From contig DKSK01000009.1 of the NCBI GenBank assembly GCA_002472565.1, positions 62,001-126,000 on the forward strand: DNA of 64,000 nucleotides, written 5' to 3'. Below the pieces are notes generated by a model, which was not told where the DNA came from, ran no database searches, and saw only the letters and a list, made by a program, of their open reading frames with translations. This DNA comes from Bacteroidales bacterium UBA7258. GTDB taxonomy: Bacteria > Bacteroidota > Bacteroidia > Bacteroidales > UBA932. Numbering within the stretch: the stretch's first letter is position 1; each line of letters begins with the position of its first letter. Position numbers and translations under genes: made by a program. Below, piece after piece: positions 26,803 to 35,513 of the stretch.

Positions 26803-27738
26803 ATGAAAGCTATCTGCTTCTCAGGTTTTTTTCTGGCTGCTTCCCTAATATCCACAGCTGTTTCTGCCCAGGAGACGTTCAAATATGAATCATCAGACCA
26901 AAAAATATATCCGGCTGACACATACTATGAGGGTGAATATTATGTTGAATCGAATGTGATTTTCTATGGTGTCAATCAGTCTGATTCAGTAGAGTTGGAC
27001 AAATCCAAGCTCCGCGTCACATACGAAGCAAGAATTATCCGGGACACCACTTCAAGCGTGCGGCAGAAGGATCGGATAATCACTCTAATTGGTAACAACT
27101 GGTACAAGACCTTCAGCTATATAGCATGGTTGACAAACATGTGTGCTCATGCTCCTTCCTCGGTGGCACATAAGTATTTTCATCCTTCCGACTACAACAT
27201 CGTGGTACCGGACCAGACGTACAGGAATCTCAAGGCGAGGACTATACGGAACATGGTGATGCTCCCAAAAGGAGCGAAAGGAGGCCTGGCAGTCTATACA
27301 GAGAGTCAGCCTTCGTTCAAGTGGGAACTGAGTGACACTGTGAAGAACATCGAGGGGTATGCGTGCCAGAGAGCAGTGACGGATTATGCAGGAAGGCGAT
27401 GGACGGTGTGGTTCACTCCTGAGATATCAGTGGACTGCGGGTTCTGGAAGTTTTCCGGTTTGCCCGGGCTGATATTGGAGGCTAGCGACAAGACTGGGGA
27501 ATACTTTTTCCAGGTCAGTTCGATAGAAAATTTCGAGGGCCCGATCAGCTTGTACAGGACATCGAGGAAAGAAATCAGCAGGAAGGAGTTCAGGGTCCTT
27601 GAGAAGGACATCTACGCCCACCCTAAACGCTATTCATCTTACCCTGATGTGGATGTCGTGATAAGTACGGCCACGAGGACATTCTCTCTCAAACCTGATC
27701 AGCTGGTCTACGCATACAACCCGATGGAATTAAAGTGA
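26803..27738 (+). CDS. GLPGLI-family secreted protein (not preceded by a peptide gene)
   Basis: The signal peptide is MKAICFSGFFLAASLISTAVSAQ. The family signature FWKFSGLPGLILEASDK is present near residue 220, with WTVWFTPEISVDCGFW before it and two cysteines around it (one in YACQ, one in VDCG). The length is 311 aa. The function of the family is unknown; members are exported and often stand near TonB-like proteins. This copy has the same leader element as the peptide genes but no peptide gene of its own between leader and ATG. It ends 14 bp before the convergent HlyD gene. It is clearly paralogous to the three GLPGLI genes at 31.8-36.7 kb. Confidence 0.88.
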   Translation: MKAICFSGFFLAASLISTAVSAQETFKYESSDQKIYPADTYYEGEYYVESNVIFYGVNQSDSVELDKSKLRVTYEARIIRDTTSSVRQKDRIITLIGNNWYKTFSYIAWLTNMCAHAPSSVAHKYFHPSDYNIVVPDQTYRNLKARTIRNMVMLPKGAKGGLAVYTESQPSFKWELSDTVKNIEGYACQRAVTDYAGRRWTVWFTPEISVDCGFWKFSGLPGLILEASDKTGEYFFQVSSIENFEGPISLYRTSRKEISRKEFRVLEKDIYAHPKRYSSYPDVDVVISTATRTFSLKPDQLVYAYNPMELK

Positions 27739-27752
27739 ATGGCGCCGGCTCG

Positions 27753-29063
27753 TCATATTCCTGAACGGAATATGGCCTTCACCGGATCAAAGAGGCGCAT
27801 GAACAGGCTTCGCGGTGAGGTAATGACCTCGGCGCTTCCTTCCATCTTTTGAATCAGCCGGATTTCCTTTCCATAGGTCGTCCTCATTCCGTCAGGAAAG
27901 TTCAGACTGGCGATGTAGCATGGGGACGGGCTGTCAGCCGTCTCCAGCGGGACTGACGAAATGGACTCTATCTCACCCTGGAGCATTCCGTATTCCAGGT
28001 ACGGGTAGCCATCAAGCATGACGTTGACCTTCTGGCCTTTCTCTACCTTGCCGAAGCTGGCCTGCGGGATGGCGACTATCCCGACCGGGGCCTTAGTAAT
28101 ATACGGAACAACTGCGGCGAAAGTCTCCCCAGCCTGAAGATACTGGCCGGGGTCTCTCTTCTGTACGTATGAGACCCAGCCTTCGAATGGAGAGACAATC
28201 AGGTACGACTCTCTCCACGCTCTGATTGACGAACGAAGGACTTCATGGCTTCTGCTGATTTCCTGCCTGAATTCCAGGGTCTCGTCGTCTTTCTGAATAG
28301 AGAGACGCGTGATTTCCTGCTCGTTCTGAAGAATCTGCAATTCCATCGACGTGATTTCAGAGTTGAAGTTCACGACGCTGTTCTCCATGCCGAGAACTTT
28401 TCGCTTTGACGCCTCGTATTCGGAATCTGAAATGAGCTTGCGGACATGAAGAACGGAGTCCCTGAGGAAGTCGGCTTTTGCATAGGACATGTCCTCTTGC
28501 AGAATAGAGGCGCTCTTCTTCATCTGGGAATAATGCTGCCGCTGTTTCTCCAACTGGCTACGGATAAGGCTCTGTTCTTTTTCCGGAACAGCCCTCTCGA
28601 TATAATCCTTGTACCTCAAACATGAAGAGGAAAAATCAACCCAGGCATCCTGCAGGCTCCCCAGATTGTAGACGCCGTAGATCCAGTCTTCAAAAACCTC
28701 GTTCTCGATTGATGAGGACTTCATACTGTCCAGCCTGGCCTCCAGCCTTAAGACGCTTCCGTAGTCTGCGTTGGAGGCGATTACCGCTATTATCTCGCCC
28801 TCTTCGACCTTAGCGTTGTTCTCTGCGAGAATAGCTTCCACCTTGCCCGCAGTCCTTGCCACGGCATTGACCGGGGCGGAAGCCGTTGTAATTGTAACCG
28901 TGCCGCTTACCCTCTCCGGAAACTTAATGAGGCAGCTGCCGGCAAGGACAATAGCAAAAACCGCAAAGATGACAGTCCCGCCCCATCTGATAATCCAGGA
29001 CGGAATCTTCCCCAGAATCTCCTGAGCTTCTTCGCTATGGATATTGTCTACATTCCTTGGCAT
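27753..29063 (-). CDS. HlyD-family membrane fusion protein of a peptide exporter
   Basis: This is the periplasmic adaptor that links a C39-ABC exporter to the outer membrane. There is one N-terminal membrane segment (WGGTVIFAVFAIVLAGSCLI, about residues 27-46). A lipoyl/barrel-like part follows (GTVTITTASAPVNAVARTAG, KVEEGEIIAVIAS), then a long coiled-coil hairpin (about 130-280), then the returning beta part (SPFEGWVSYVQKRDPGQYL, GQKVNVMLDGYPYLEYG). The length of 436 aa is typical. The gene starts 5 bp after the exporter gene's stop, on the same strand, so the two form one operon. Context marks it as exporter equipment for the GG-leader peptides just across the divergent promoter. Confidence 0.92.
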   Translation of the reverse strand: MPRNVDNIHSEEAQEILGKIPSWIIRWGGTVIFAVFAIVLAGSCLIKFPERVSGTVTITTASAPVNAVARTAGKVEAILAENNAKVEEGEIIAVIASNADYGSVLRLEARLDSMKSSSIENEVFEDWIYGVYNLGSLQDAWVDFSSSCLRYKDYIERAVPEKEQSLIRSQLEKQRQHYSQMKKSASILQEDMSYAKADFLRDSVLHVRKLISDSEYEASKRKVLGMENSVVNFNSEITSMELQILQNEQEITRLSIQKDDETLEFRQEISRSHEVLRSSIRAWRESYLIVSPFEGWVSYVQKRDPGQYLQAGETFAAVVPYITKAPVGIVAIPQASFGKVEKGQKVNVMLDGYPYLEYGMLQGEIESISSVPLETADSPSPCYIASLNFPDGMRTTYGKEIRLIQKMEGSAEVITSPRSLFMRLFDPVKAIFRSGI

Positions 29064-29068
29064 GGCAT

Positions 29069-31267
29069 CTAATTCCCTAATTCCAGCTGATTCTTGACGA
29101 GGTTGTAGTAGAGGCCGTGGAGGGCGGTCAACTCCTGATGAGTGCCTTGCTCGGCTACTTTGCCCTTGTCAAGAACTATGATATTGTCGGCGTTTCTTAC
29201 CGTACTCAGCCGATGGGCCACTATTACCACAGTCCTGCCGCGGAAGAGCGTCCCGAAGTTCTGCATTATCGCTTTTTCATTGTTGGCGTCGAGCGAGTTG
29301 GTCGCCTCATCGAGGAAAAGGTACCGTGTGTCTCTATAGGCCGCCCGGGCTATCAGCATTCTTTGTTTCTGTCCGGTGCTGAGTCCGTTGCCCTCTGCCC
29401 CGATTTTTGTGTTGTACCGTAGGGGGAGGCCCGCGATGAAATCATCTATATTGGCCACTCTCGCTGAATTCTTTACTCTGTCCATATCCGGTGTCTCGTC
29501 AGAAAGTCCGATGTTACCGGCGATGGAGTCGGAAAAGATGAAGCCCTCCTGCATGACAGTGCCGCATTCGCGCCGCCACGCGGATGGACTGTAGTCAGAA
29601 AGCGGGACCCCGCCGAGAAGGACGCTCCCCGAAACCGGCCTGTAGAAGCCGAGCATCATTTTCACCATCGTTGTCTTCCCGCTCCCCGATGCGCCGACAA
29701 TCGCTGTCACCTTGCCGTGGGGTATCGTCACGGTGACATTATCAAGAACTTTCTCGGAATGCGGCCCTTCATACTGGAAGACAACGTTCTGGAACTTTAA
29801 GTCGGCACCTTCCGGAATCTCCCCTATGTAGTCTTCGTCATGCGTTTCCTCGTCTTTTCTTTCATGAATCTCGCCGAGCCTTTCCAAAGATATCCTTGCG
29901 TCCTGAGCTTCCTGAACGAAACTGATGAACTGGGAGATAGGAGCGTTCAGTTGTCCGATGATGTATTGCATGGCCGTCATCATTCCCAGGGTCATGTCGC
30001 CGTTTATTACGGCGCTGGCGGCAAGAAAAGAGACAAGGAGGTTCTTCGTCTGGTCAATGAATGTTCCTCCGACTTTCTGTGTTTGTCCGAGCGTCAGACC
30101 TTTGACGCTTACGTTGAAAAGCCGTGCCTGAATGCGTTCCCATTCCCAGCGCTTCTGCTTCTCACATCCGTTGAGTTTGATGTCCTGCATCCCGTCGATT
30201 AGCTGGATGATGCTGCTTTGGTTGGCGGCAGCCTCTTGGAACCGCATATAGTCGAGTTTGCGCCTTCGTTTCATGAATAGCAAGATCCACGTTACATACA
30301 GGGCACTCCCGAGAAGAAAAACTCCGAGTATGGACATGTCGTATGCTCCCATGACGACTGAGTATATGGCGAAGGTCACTAAGGACATCACAATGCTCAG
30401 AAGGGTCCCTGTCAGGAAGGACTGGATGCGGCTGTGGTCTCCGATTCTCTGCATTATGTCGCCATGCATCTTGCTGTCGAAGAACGAGATGGGAAGCCTC
30501 ATCAGCTTTGACAGGAAGTCTGAAATGAGGGAGATGCTCACTCTTGTCGTCATATGGAGCATGAGCCAGCTGCGTATCAGTTCGTTGGCCATTTGCCCAA
30601 GTGTAAGGACAAGTTGTGCCATGAGCATTATGACGACAAAGTGGAGGTCGCTCGTCCCTATGCCGACATCAATGACTGACTGGGTGATGAATGGCAGAAT
30701 CAGGCTGATGATGCTGCCTGTCAGCATGGCAAGCAGCAACTGCACTATGAACTTGTTGTATGGCTTAAGGTAACCGAGGAGGCTGGGAAAATCAAGTCGG
30801 AATTCCGAATCATCTCCTTCTGTATAGAATTGCGGAGTCGGCTCCAGGAGCAGGGCAATTCCTGACTGCTCATCTGCGGCTTGCTCCCATGACTTTCTGA
30901 ACTGGGTTTCAGTATACTTGAGCAGACCTGAGGCAGGATCCGAGACATAAATGAAAGTCTTTCCCCGCTTGACTTCAATCTTGTAGACGACTACAAAATG
31001 CTTCTGGTTCCAGTGGACTATGCATGGAAGCCGGGCATCCTCGCAGAGTTGCCTGAAGCTTATCTTCACGCCTATCGTCCTGAACCCTATTGTTTCCGCG
31101 GCATCGCTTATTCCGAGCAGTGATACTCCTTCTCTTGAGACATGGCATTTCTCCCGCAGGGTCTGGAGCGAATAGTTTTTGCCGTAGTATTTGGCAATGA
31201 TTCGCAGACAGGTCGGGCCGCAGTCCATTGTGTCAAGCTGGATGTATGTCGGGAATTTCTTAAGCAT
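29069..31267 (-). CDS. Peptidase-containing ABC transporter (C39 protease, PCAT) for GG-leader peptides
   Basis: This is a three-domain exporter of 732 aa. The N-terminal C39 cysteine protease (1-130) has MDCGPTCL with the catalytic Cys16, His90 in KHFVVVY and Asp110 in YVSDP. The membrane domain covers about 165-450. The ATPase domain (about 480-732) has Walker A GASGSGKTT, a signature reading LSTGQKQ (Ser-Thr-Gly in place of the common Ser-Gly-Gly), Walker B YLFLDEATNSLD and the switch His in VAHRL. It should cut leaders after Gly-Gly and export the cores. The HlyD gene follows; the peptide genes lie on the opposite strand from 31510. Confidence 0.95.
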   Translation of the reverse strand: MLKKFPTYIQLDTMDCGPTCLRIIAKYYGKNYSLQTLREKCHVSREGVSLLGISDAAETIGFRTIGVKISFRQLCEDARLPCIVHWNQKHFVVVYKIEVKRGKTFIYVSDPASGLLKYTETQFRKSWEQAADEQSGIALLLEPTPQFYTEGDDSEFRLDFPSLLGYLKPYNKFIVQLLLAMLTGSIISLILPFITQSVIDVGIGTSDLHFVVIMLMAQLVLTLGQMANELIRSWLMLHMTTRVSISLISDFLSKLMRLPISFFDSKMHGDIMQRIGDHSRIQSFLTGTLLSIVMSLVTFAIYSVVMGAYDMSILGVFLLGSALYVTWILLFMKRRRKLDYMRFQEAAANQSSIIQLIDGMQDIKLNGCEKQKRWEWERIQARLFNVSVKGLTLGQTQKVGGTFIDQTKNLLVSFLAASAVINGDMTLGMMTAMQYIIGQLNAPISQFISFVQEAQDARISLERLGEIHERKDEETHDEDYIGEIPEGADLKFQNVVFQYEGPHSEKVLDNVTVTIPHGKVTAIVGASGSGKTTMVKMMLGFYRPVSGSVLLGGVPLSDYSPSAWRRECGTVMQEGFIFSDSIAGNIGLSDETPDMDRVKNSARVANIDDFIAGLPLRYNTKIGAEGNGLSTGQKQRMLIARAAYRDTRYLFLDEATNSLDANNEKAIMQNFGTLFRGRTVVIVAHRLSTVRNADNIIVLDKGKVAEQGTHQELTALHGLYYNLVKNQLELGN

Positions 31268-31282
31268 GGATATTCAATAGAC

Positions 31283-31290
31283 CAAATATA
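31283..31290 (-). promoter_or_regulatory. -7 box (TATATTTG) for the exporter operon
   Basis: There is an exact TAnnTTTG match on the minus strand 16 bp before the ATG. The -33 element is not clear. The leader would be about 9 bases, so this is tentative. Confidence 0.4.
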
Positions 31291-31386
31291 ACGTTTTCCG
31301 AATGTAATAAAAACATTTGGACTAAACTTGTGCCGGCATCCGGATTTGCGCTAAGTTAACTTTCTTAAACAGCAAATTCCAAAATC

Positions 31387-31419
31387 TTTGCGATTGTCTA
31401 AGAAGCTTTATTATATTTA
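31387..31419 (+). promoter_or_regulatory. Promoter (TTTG-N21-TATATTTA) of the peptide/GLPGLI operon
   Basis: TTTG at 31387 and TATATTTA at 31412. An overlapping exact box, TACATTTG at 31418 with ATTG at 31393 (spacing 21), is an alternative. The stretch is homologous to the promoter at 26693. Confidence 0.55.
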
Positions 31420-31450
31420 CATTTGGGAGCAGGTGGTCCTGCATATGGGA

Positions 31451-31468
31451 ACTAACGGATTACGCTAT
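31451..31468 (+). repeat. Conserved leader element, copy 2
   Basis: The core ACTAACGGATTACGCTAT differs from copy 1 at two positions. It lies 41 bp before the first peptide gene. AGCAG (31428-31432) and CTGCT (31478-31482) could close a stem around it. Confidence 0.6.
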
Positions 31469-31509
31469 CCCCGTGAACTGCTGACTCAATATCTAAAACT
31501 AATATTATT

Positions 31510-31752
31510 ATGATGAAAAAATTGACTAAGGGCCAGATGGCTCAGATTTCAGGCGGTGATGCATCTTCATGCGGATGTGAGTGTGGTGAGATGTACTATT
31601 GCGTGGCTTTTAAGAACGGTGAAATCATCAAGCAGAAAAGTATTCAAGCATGTTCTGCGAGTGCTGCGGCGGATATACTTCATGCAGAGACTGGTGCTGA
31701 TCAAGTTAACTGTACGAAGGATACAACATATTCCGGACAATTAGGAGATTGA
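31510..31752 (+). CDS. GG-leader cysteine-rich secreted peptide precursor 1
   Basis: This is an 80-residue precursor. The leader MMKKLTKGQMAQISGG ends in Gly-Gly (residues 15-16), the cleavage site used by C39 exporters. The core of 64 residues starts DASSCGCECGEMYYC and has six cysteines: four packed at the N-terminus, one in IQAC and one in VNC. It ends in SGQLGD, where the two sister peptides have a cysteine in place of the Ser before GQ or GH. A tandem ATGATG start is present; by comparison with peptide 2 the second ATG (31513) may be used. A GLPGLI gene starts 4 bp after the stop. It probably is a bacteriocin-like or signalling peptide that is disulfide-bonded after export; the activity is unknown. 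Confidence 0.82.
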   Translation: MMKKLTKGQMAQISGGDASSCGCECGEMYYCVAFKNGEIIKQKSIQACSASAAADILHAETGADQVNCTKDTTYSGQLGD

Positions 31753-31756
31753 AATT

Positions 31757-32698
31757 ATGAGAATCATTAACATCTTAGCTGGTTTATTCTCATTGTCTCT
31801 TTTCGCGACATCTGTCGTGGCCCAGGAGACCTTCAAATACGAATCATCGTCTTCTGATCAAAAGGTATATCCAGCAGACACCTACTATGAAGGCGAATAT
31901 TATATCGACCCGAATGTTATTTTTTCTGGCGTCAATATGATGGATTCCGTTGCCTTGGACAATGCCAAACTGCGTGTCACTTACGAGGCTCGAATCGTCC
32001 GGGATACAACGACACGCGTGCGGCTGAAAGATAGGATGATTACTTTGATTGGTAATAATTGGTACAAGACTTTCTGCTACACAGCCTGGAGGCGCAGCAT
32101 GTGGGCCATGGCTCCTTCCTCTCTTGAACACAAATATCATAGTCTTCCTGGTTATAATATCGCGCTCCCCATCCAGATGTATAGGAATCTCAAGTCGAAG
32201 ACGGTCAGAAATGTGATGATGCTTCCAATTGGAGCGAAAGGCGGTCAGTCCACCTACACGGAGAGCCAGCCGGTTTTTAAGTGGGCGTTGAAGGACACGG
32301 TGAAATCTATCGAGGGGTATAACTGTCAGATGGCAGAGACGGAGTATGCCGGCAGGGTGTGGACGGTGTGGTTCACTCCGGAGATATCTGTAGACTGCGG
32401 GTTCTGGAAGTTCTCCGGGCTGCCAGGTCTGATATTGGAGGCGAGTGACAAGAGCGGAGATTATTCATTTATGGTAAGTTCGATAGAAAATACGAAAGAG
32501 CCAATCAGCTTCTATAAAACAGGAAGGAAGGAAATCAGCAGGAAGGATTTCCGGGCTCTTGAGAAGGATGTTTACGCTCATCCCAATCGATACTCTCGTT
32601 ATCCAGATGTTGACGAGGTAATTACTGCTGGCGGAAGGACCTTTTCCGTCAGGCCAGAACAACACGTTTACATGTACAATCCTATAGAATTGAAGTAG
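31757..32698 (+). CDS. GLPGLI-family secreted protein paired with peptide 1
   Basis: The signal peptide is MRIINILAGLFSLSLFATSVVAQ, followed by the ETFKYESS motif shared with the other copies. The diagnostic stretch FWKFSGLPGLILEASDK and the preceding WTVWFTPEISVDCGFW are intact, and the C-terminus (YNPIELK) is also shared. The length is 313 aa. It starts 4 bp after peptide 1, so the two are almost certainly co-translated. The family has no established function. Tight one-to-one coupling to a secreted peptide suggests immunity, anchoring or chaperoning of that peptide in the periplasm; this is inference. Confidence 0.88.
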   Translation: MRIINILAGLFSLSLFATSVVAQETFKYESSSSDQKVYPADTYYEGEYYIDPNVIFSGVNMMDSVALDNAKLRVTYEARIVRDTTTRVRLKDRMITLIGNNWYKTFCYTAWRRSMWAMAPSSLEHKYHSLPGYNIALPIQMYRNLKSKTVRNVMMLPIGAKGGQSTYTESQPVFKWALKDTVKSIEGYNCQMAETEYAGRVWTVWFTPEISVDCGFWKFSGLPGLILEASDKSGDYSFMVSSIENTKEPISFYKTGRKEISRKDFRALEKDVYAHPNRYSRYPDVDEVITAGGRTFSVRPEQHVYMYNPIELK

Positions 32699-32728
32699 AT
32701 TTCTTTTTAACCAAAAACAAATGCGATT

Positions 32729-32968
32729 ATGAAAAAATTGACAAAGGGCCAGATGGCTCAGATTTCAGGCGGTGATGCATCTTCATGCGGATGTGAGTGT
32801 GGTGAGTTTTACTATTGTGTTGCTTTTAAGAACGGAGAAATCATCATGAAGAAGAGAGTCCAAGCATGCTCAGCAAGTGCAGCTGCAGATATGCTTCATG
32901 CCGAGACTGATGCAGATCAGGTTAACTGTACAAAAGATTCAACAAATTGCGGGCAATTAGGTGATTAA
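32729..32968 (+). CDS. GG-leader cysteine-rich secreted peptide precursor 2
   Basis: This is a 79-residue precursor nearly identical to peptide 1 over the leader (MKKLTKGQMAQISGG) and the first part of the core (DASSCGCECGEFYYCVAF). The core has seven cysteines, since it keeps both the QAC cysteine and the terminal NCGQLGD cysteine. The DNA of the first 70 bases is also almost identical to peptide 1, so the duplication is recent. A GLPGLI gene follows 4 bp later. An odd cysteine count leaves one free thiol, or allows intermolecular pairing. Confidence 0.82.
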   Translation: MKKLTKGQMAQISGGDASSCGCECGEFYYCVAFKNGEIIMKKRVQACSASAAADMLHAETDADQVNCTKDSTNCGQLGD

Positions 32969-32972
32969 ATTT

Positions 32973-33902
32973 ATGAGGATTATTGGCATCTTTACTGGCC
33001 TGCTCTCGTTGTCACTTTTCGCTTCGTCTGTCTGTGCCCAGGAGACCTTCAAATACGAGTCATCATCATCTGAACAAAAGAAATATACTTATTATGAAGG
33101 TGAATATTATCTTGACCCGAAAGTTTCATTCTTTTCAGTCAGTCAGCGGGACTCCGTCGTTTTGGACAAGGCCAGGCTCCGTGTCATGTACGAAGCTCGG
33201 ATTGTCCGTGATACAACTACTCGCGTGCGGCTGAAGGATCGCATGATAACTTTGATAGGGAATAACTGGTACAAGACCTTCGGCGATATGGGGTGGCGGC
33301 TGAATATGAGGAGTACAGTAGCCGACTCACTGGTGCATAAATACTATCGCCCCGATGGCTACAACATCGTGCTTTCATTCCAGATGTACAGAAATCTTAA
33401 GGCCAGGACGATAAGGAACGTGACAATGCTTCCATATATGGTAAACGGTCGGACAATATACACGGAGAGTCAACCGGTGTTCAAGTGGAAGTTGAGAGAC
33501 TCGGTGAAATCTATCGAGGGGTACAGCTGTCAGATGGCAGAGACGGAGTATGCAGGCAGGGTTTGGACGGCGTGGTTCACTCCGGAGATATCTGTAGACT
33601 GCGGGTTTTGGAAGTTCTCCGGTCTGCCAGGTCTGATATTGGAGGCGAGTGACAAGAGCGGGGATTATTCCTTCATGGTCAGCTCGATAGAGAATACGGA
33701 GGAGCCGATAAGCTTGTATAGAACGGATAATAAGGAAATCAGCAGGAAGGAATCACGGGCTCTTGAAAAGGACGTTTACGCCCATCCAAGCCGCTACTCC
33801 CCTGATCCGGATGTGGACGAATTAATCACTACGGACACTAGGACGTTTGCCATTAAACCGGATCAACTTGTTTTCCCTTACAATCCCATGGAATTGAAGT
33901 AA
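32973..33902 (+). CDS. GLPGLI-family secreted protein paired with peptide 2
   Basis: This protein is about 309 aa with the signal peptide MRIIGIFTGLLSLSLFASSVCAQ. FWKFSGLPGLILEASDK and the two surrounding cysteines are intact; WTAWFTPEIS replaces the usual WTVWFTPEIS. I chose the ATG at 32973, which gives the same 4-bp spacing from the peptide stop as in the other cassettes; a GTG at 32961 would overlap the peptide gene. It differs from the peptide-1 partner mostly in the N-terminal half and agrees closely around the signature. That pattern would fit a variable partner-specific half and a conserved half. Confidence 0.87.
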   Translation: MRIIGIFTGLLSLSLFASSVCAQETFKYESSSSEQKKYTYYEGEYYLDPKVSFFSVSQRDSVVLDKARLRVMYEARIVRDTTTRVRLKDRMITLIGNNWYKTFGDMGWRLNMRSTVADSLVHKYYRPDGYNIVLSFQMYRNLKARTIRNVTMLPYMVNGRTIYTESQPVFKWKLRDSVKSIEGYSCQMAETEYAGRVWTAWFTPEISVDCGFWKFSGLPGLILEASDKSGDYSFMVSSIENTEEPISLYRTDNKEISRKESRALEKDVYAHPSRYSPDPDVDELITTDTRTFAIKPDQLVFPYNPMELK

Positions 33903-33913
33903 AGACGATTATC

Positions 33914-35419
33914 GTGCTTTTGTCAAAACAGATTCGGAACATCCATCACATATTGAGGTTAAGTGGCCTTCGTGTATCCAATCTCGAAATTCACCGTCGC
34001 CTCATGAATCATCCTATGCCACATAGCATCAGGGCCATAAGCGACTTGCTAGATGAGTTTGGCGTAGACCATTCCGTCTATGCATCAACCATTAGTGAGG
34101 CTCTCAGCTTTCAAGGCAAAGCTGTGATTTTTCATGGGAATGACGTGTATTTCGATAAGGGAAGCCGAGTAGAAGAATTGCCGGCGGATGATGATTGCGT
34201 GCTGCTTACTGTTGACCATATCTGTAACGGCAAGAGTCATTCATATTCAGCTAGATATATTCTAAGCCAGATGGCATGGATATTCCTCGATAATATCTGG
34301 GTGGAAATGGCCGTTATAGCATGTTTTATGGCTATTCTGGTTTCTTTGCTGTACGGAAACCATTTCCGGGTCATCGTAATGAGCCAGGCCTTTCTCTGTA
34401 TGATAGGAGCTATCGTAGCTGTTATGACTATTCCGGAATTTCTCCCGGAAGCCGCTTTCTTGGCTAAGGTTTGCAGACGAAATGGGCAGGATACATGCCG
34501 AACCTTGATTGATTCCGATGGCGGAAGATTTCTGGGAATCTTTCCCCTTGGAGTGCTTGCGTTTGCATTCTTCTCAGCCATGTTCCTGACTCTTATTTTG
34601 AGACCGGAGAGCTCACAATCTTTGGCATTGCAACTGAGCATTCTTTCCATACCGTTTGTAATCTATTCCATTATAACACAAGCAAGGAAAAGAATGGTCT
34701 GCTCTCTTTGTCTGACGATTGATTTGATATTATTCCTGCTTCTGATTTTCTCGACCTTCTCAGCAGTTTCGCTGAAATTTCAGGCTAGCCCCTCCCTGAT
34801 ATTCTGCCTTGGCTTCTTATTGACATACGCAATCCTTCTCGCCGCCAAAGAGAATCGTGCCGGCGAGCGGAGACAGGAGATGCTGCATGGCCGTCTGGAA
34901 AAGATACTCCTTTGGCCAGATATGTTGTGGAACTTGATTTCGAGAACTGAGGTAAGGGTTCCTGTTGAAGATATAAGGATGTCAAGGCCGATTGCGAATA
35001 ACTTTGATTCCGGCCATTCGTTCCAGTTTTTTCTCGGGCTGGATTGCCGTTACTGCGGCGAAGCCCTCAAAGTCATCAGTGAATTGGTTTCGAATGATGT
35101 TGGAATTCGCATTGAAATATTCATCTATGCAGAGAATGATAATTCTGAAAGCTCGAAAGCGGCGAAAGCCATAGTCGGAGATGCTGTGAGTGAGGATGGC
35201 TCCTGGAACATTCCTCGGTTGCTTGAAGACATCGATGGCTGGAGAATGAAAAGAAAAAGGCCTGCTATCAACTCCAATGCTATTCTCTCAGAAGAGATTT
35301 TGGATTCTCACCGGAGAATCTTTGAAAAATACGACATTAATCACACGCCGACAGTATTGGCGGACGGCAGAAATCTGCCTTCATTCTATGTAATTAAGGA
35401 TATTCCTTTTATTGTTTAA
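33914..35419 (+). CDS. VKOR-thioredoxin fusion with degenerate C39-like N-terminus (disulfide-forming enzyme)
   Basis: This is a membrane oxidoreductase of about 501 aa. The N-terminal part (about 1-105) has the C39 peptidase pattern but no catalytic Cys in the expected place. The membrane part (about 125-310) is VKOR-like, with a loop cysteine pair C187/C195 (KVCRRNGQDTC) and the active-site pair C263/C266 (MVCSLC). A C-terminal thioredoxin-like domain has C378-R-Y-C381 (GLDCRYCGEAL) and a cis-Pro candidate in HTPTV. It would generate disulfides in exported proteins. It sits inside the peptide operon, so the cysteine-rich peptides are the likely clients. The start is GTG at 33914, 12 bp after the GLPGLI stop; no suitable ATG exists nearby. 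Confidence 0.85.
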   Translation: MLLSKQIRNIHHILRLSGLRVSNLEIHRRLMNHPMPHSIRAISDLLDEFGVDHSVYASTISEALSFQGKAVIFHGNDVYFDKGSRVEELPADDDCVLLTVDHICNGKSHSYSARYILSQMAWIFLDNIWVEMAVIACFMAILVSLLYGNHFRVIVMSQAFLCMIGAIVAVMTIPEFLPEAAFLAKVCRRNGQDTCRTLIDSDGGRFLGIFPLGVLAFAFFSAMFLTLILRPESSQSLALQLSILSIPFVIYSIITQARKRMVCSLCLTIDLILFLLLIFSTFSAVSLKFQASPSLIFCLGFLLTYAILLAAKENRAGERRQEMLHGRLEKILLWPDMLWNLISRTEVRVPVEDIRMSRPIANNFDSGHSFQFFLGLDCRYCGEALKVISELVSNDVGIRIEIFIYAENDNSESSKAAKAIVGDAVSEDGSWNIPRLLEDIDGWRMKRKRPAINSNAILSEEILDSHRRIFEKYDINHTPTVLADGRNLPSFYVIKDIPFIV

Positions 35420-35447
35420 CCCAAAATCAATCGGCTGCGTTGTAGAG

Positions 35448-35473
35448 ACTAACTGATTATGCTATATGCTAAA
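35448..35473 (+). repeat. Conserved leader element, copy 3
   Basis: The core ACTAACTGATTATGCTAT is followed by ATGCTAAA, which corresponds to ATACTAAA in copy 1. It lies 40 bp before peptide gene 3. I see no clear promoter just upstream, so it may work as an internal RNA element. Confidence 0.6.
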
Positions 35474-35513
35474 ACGGCTGACTTAAACATCAACAACTAA
35501 AATTTACGTTATT

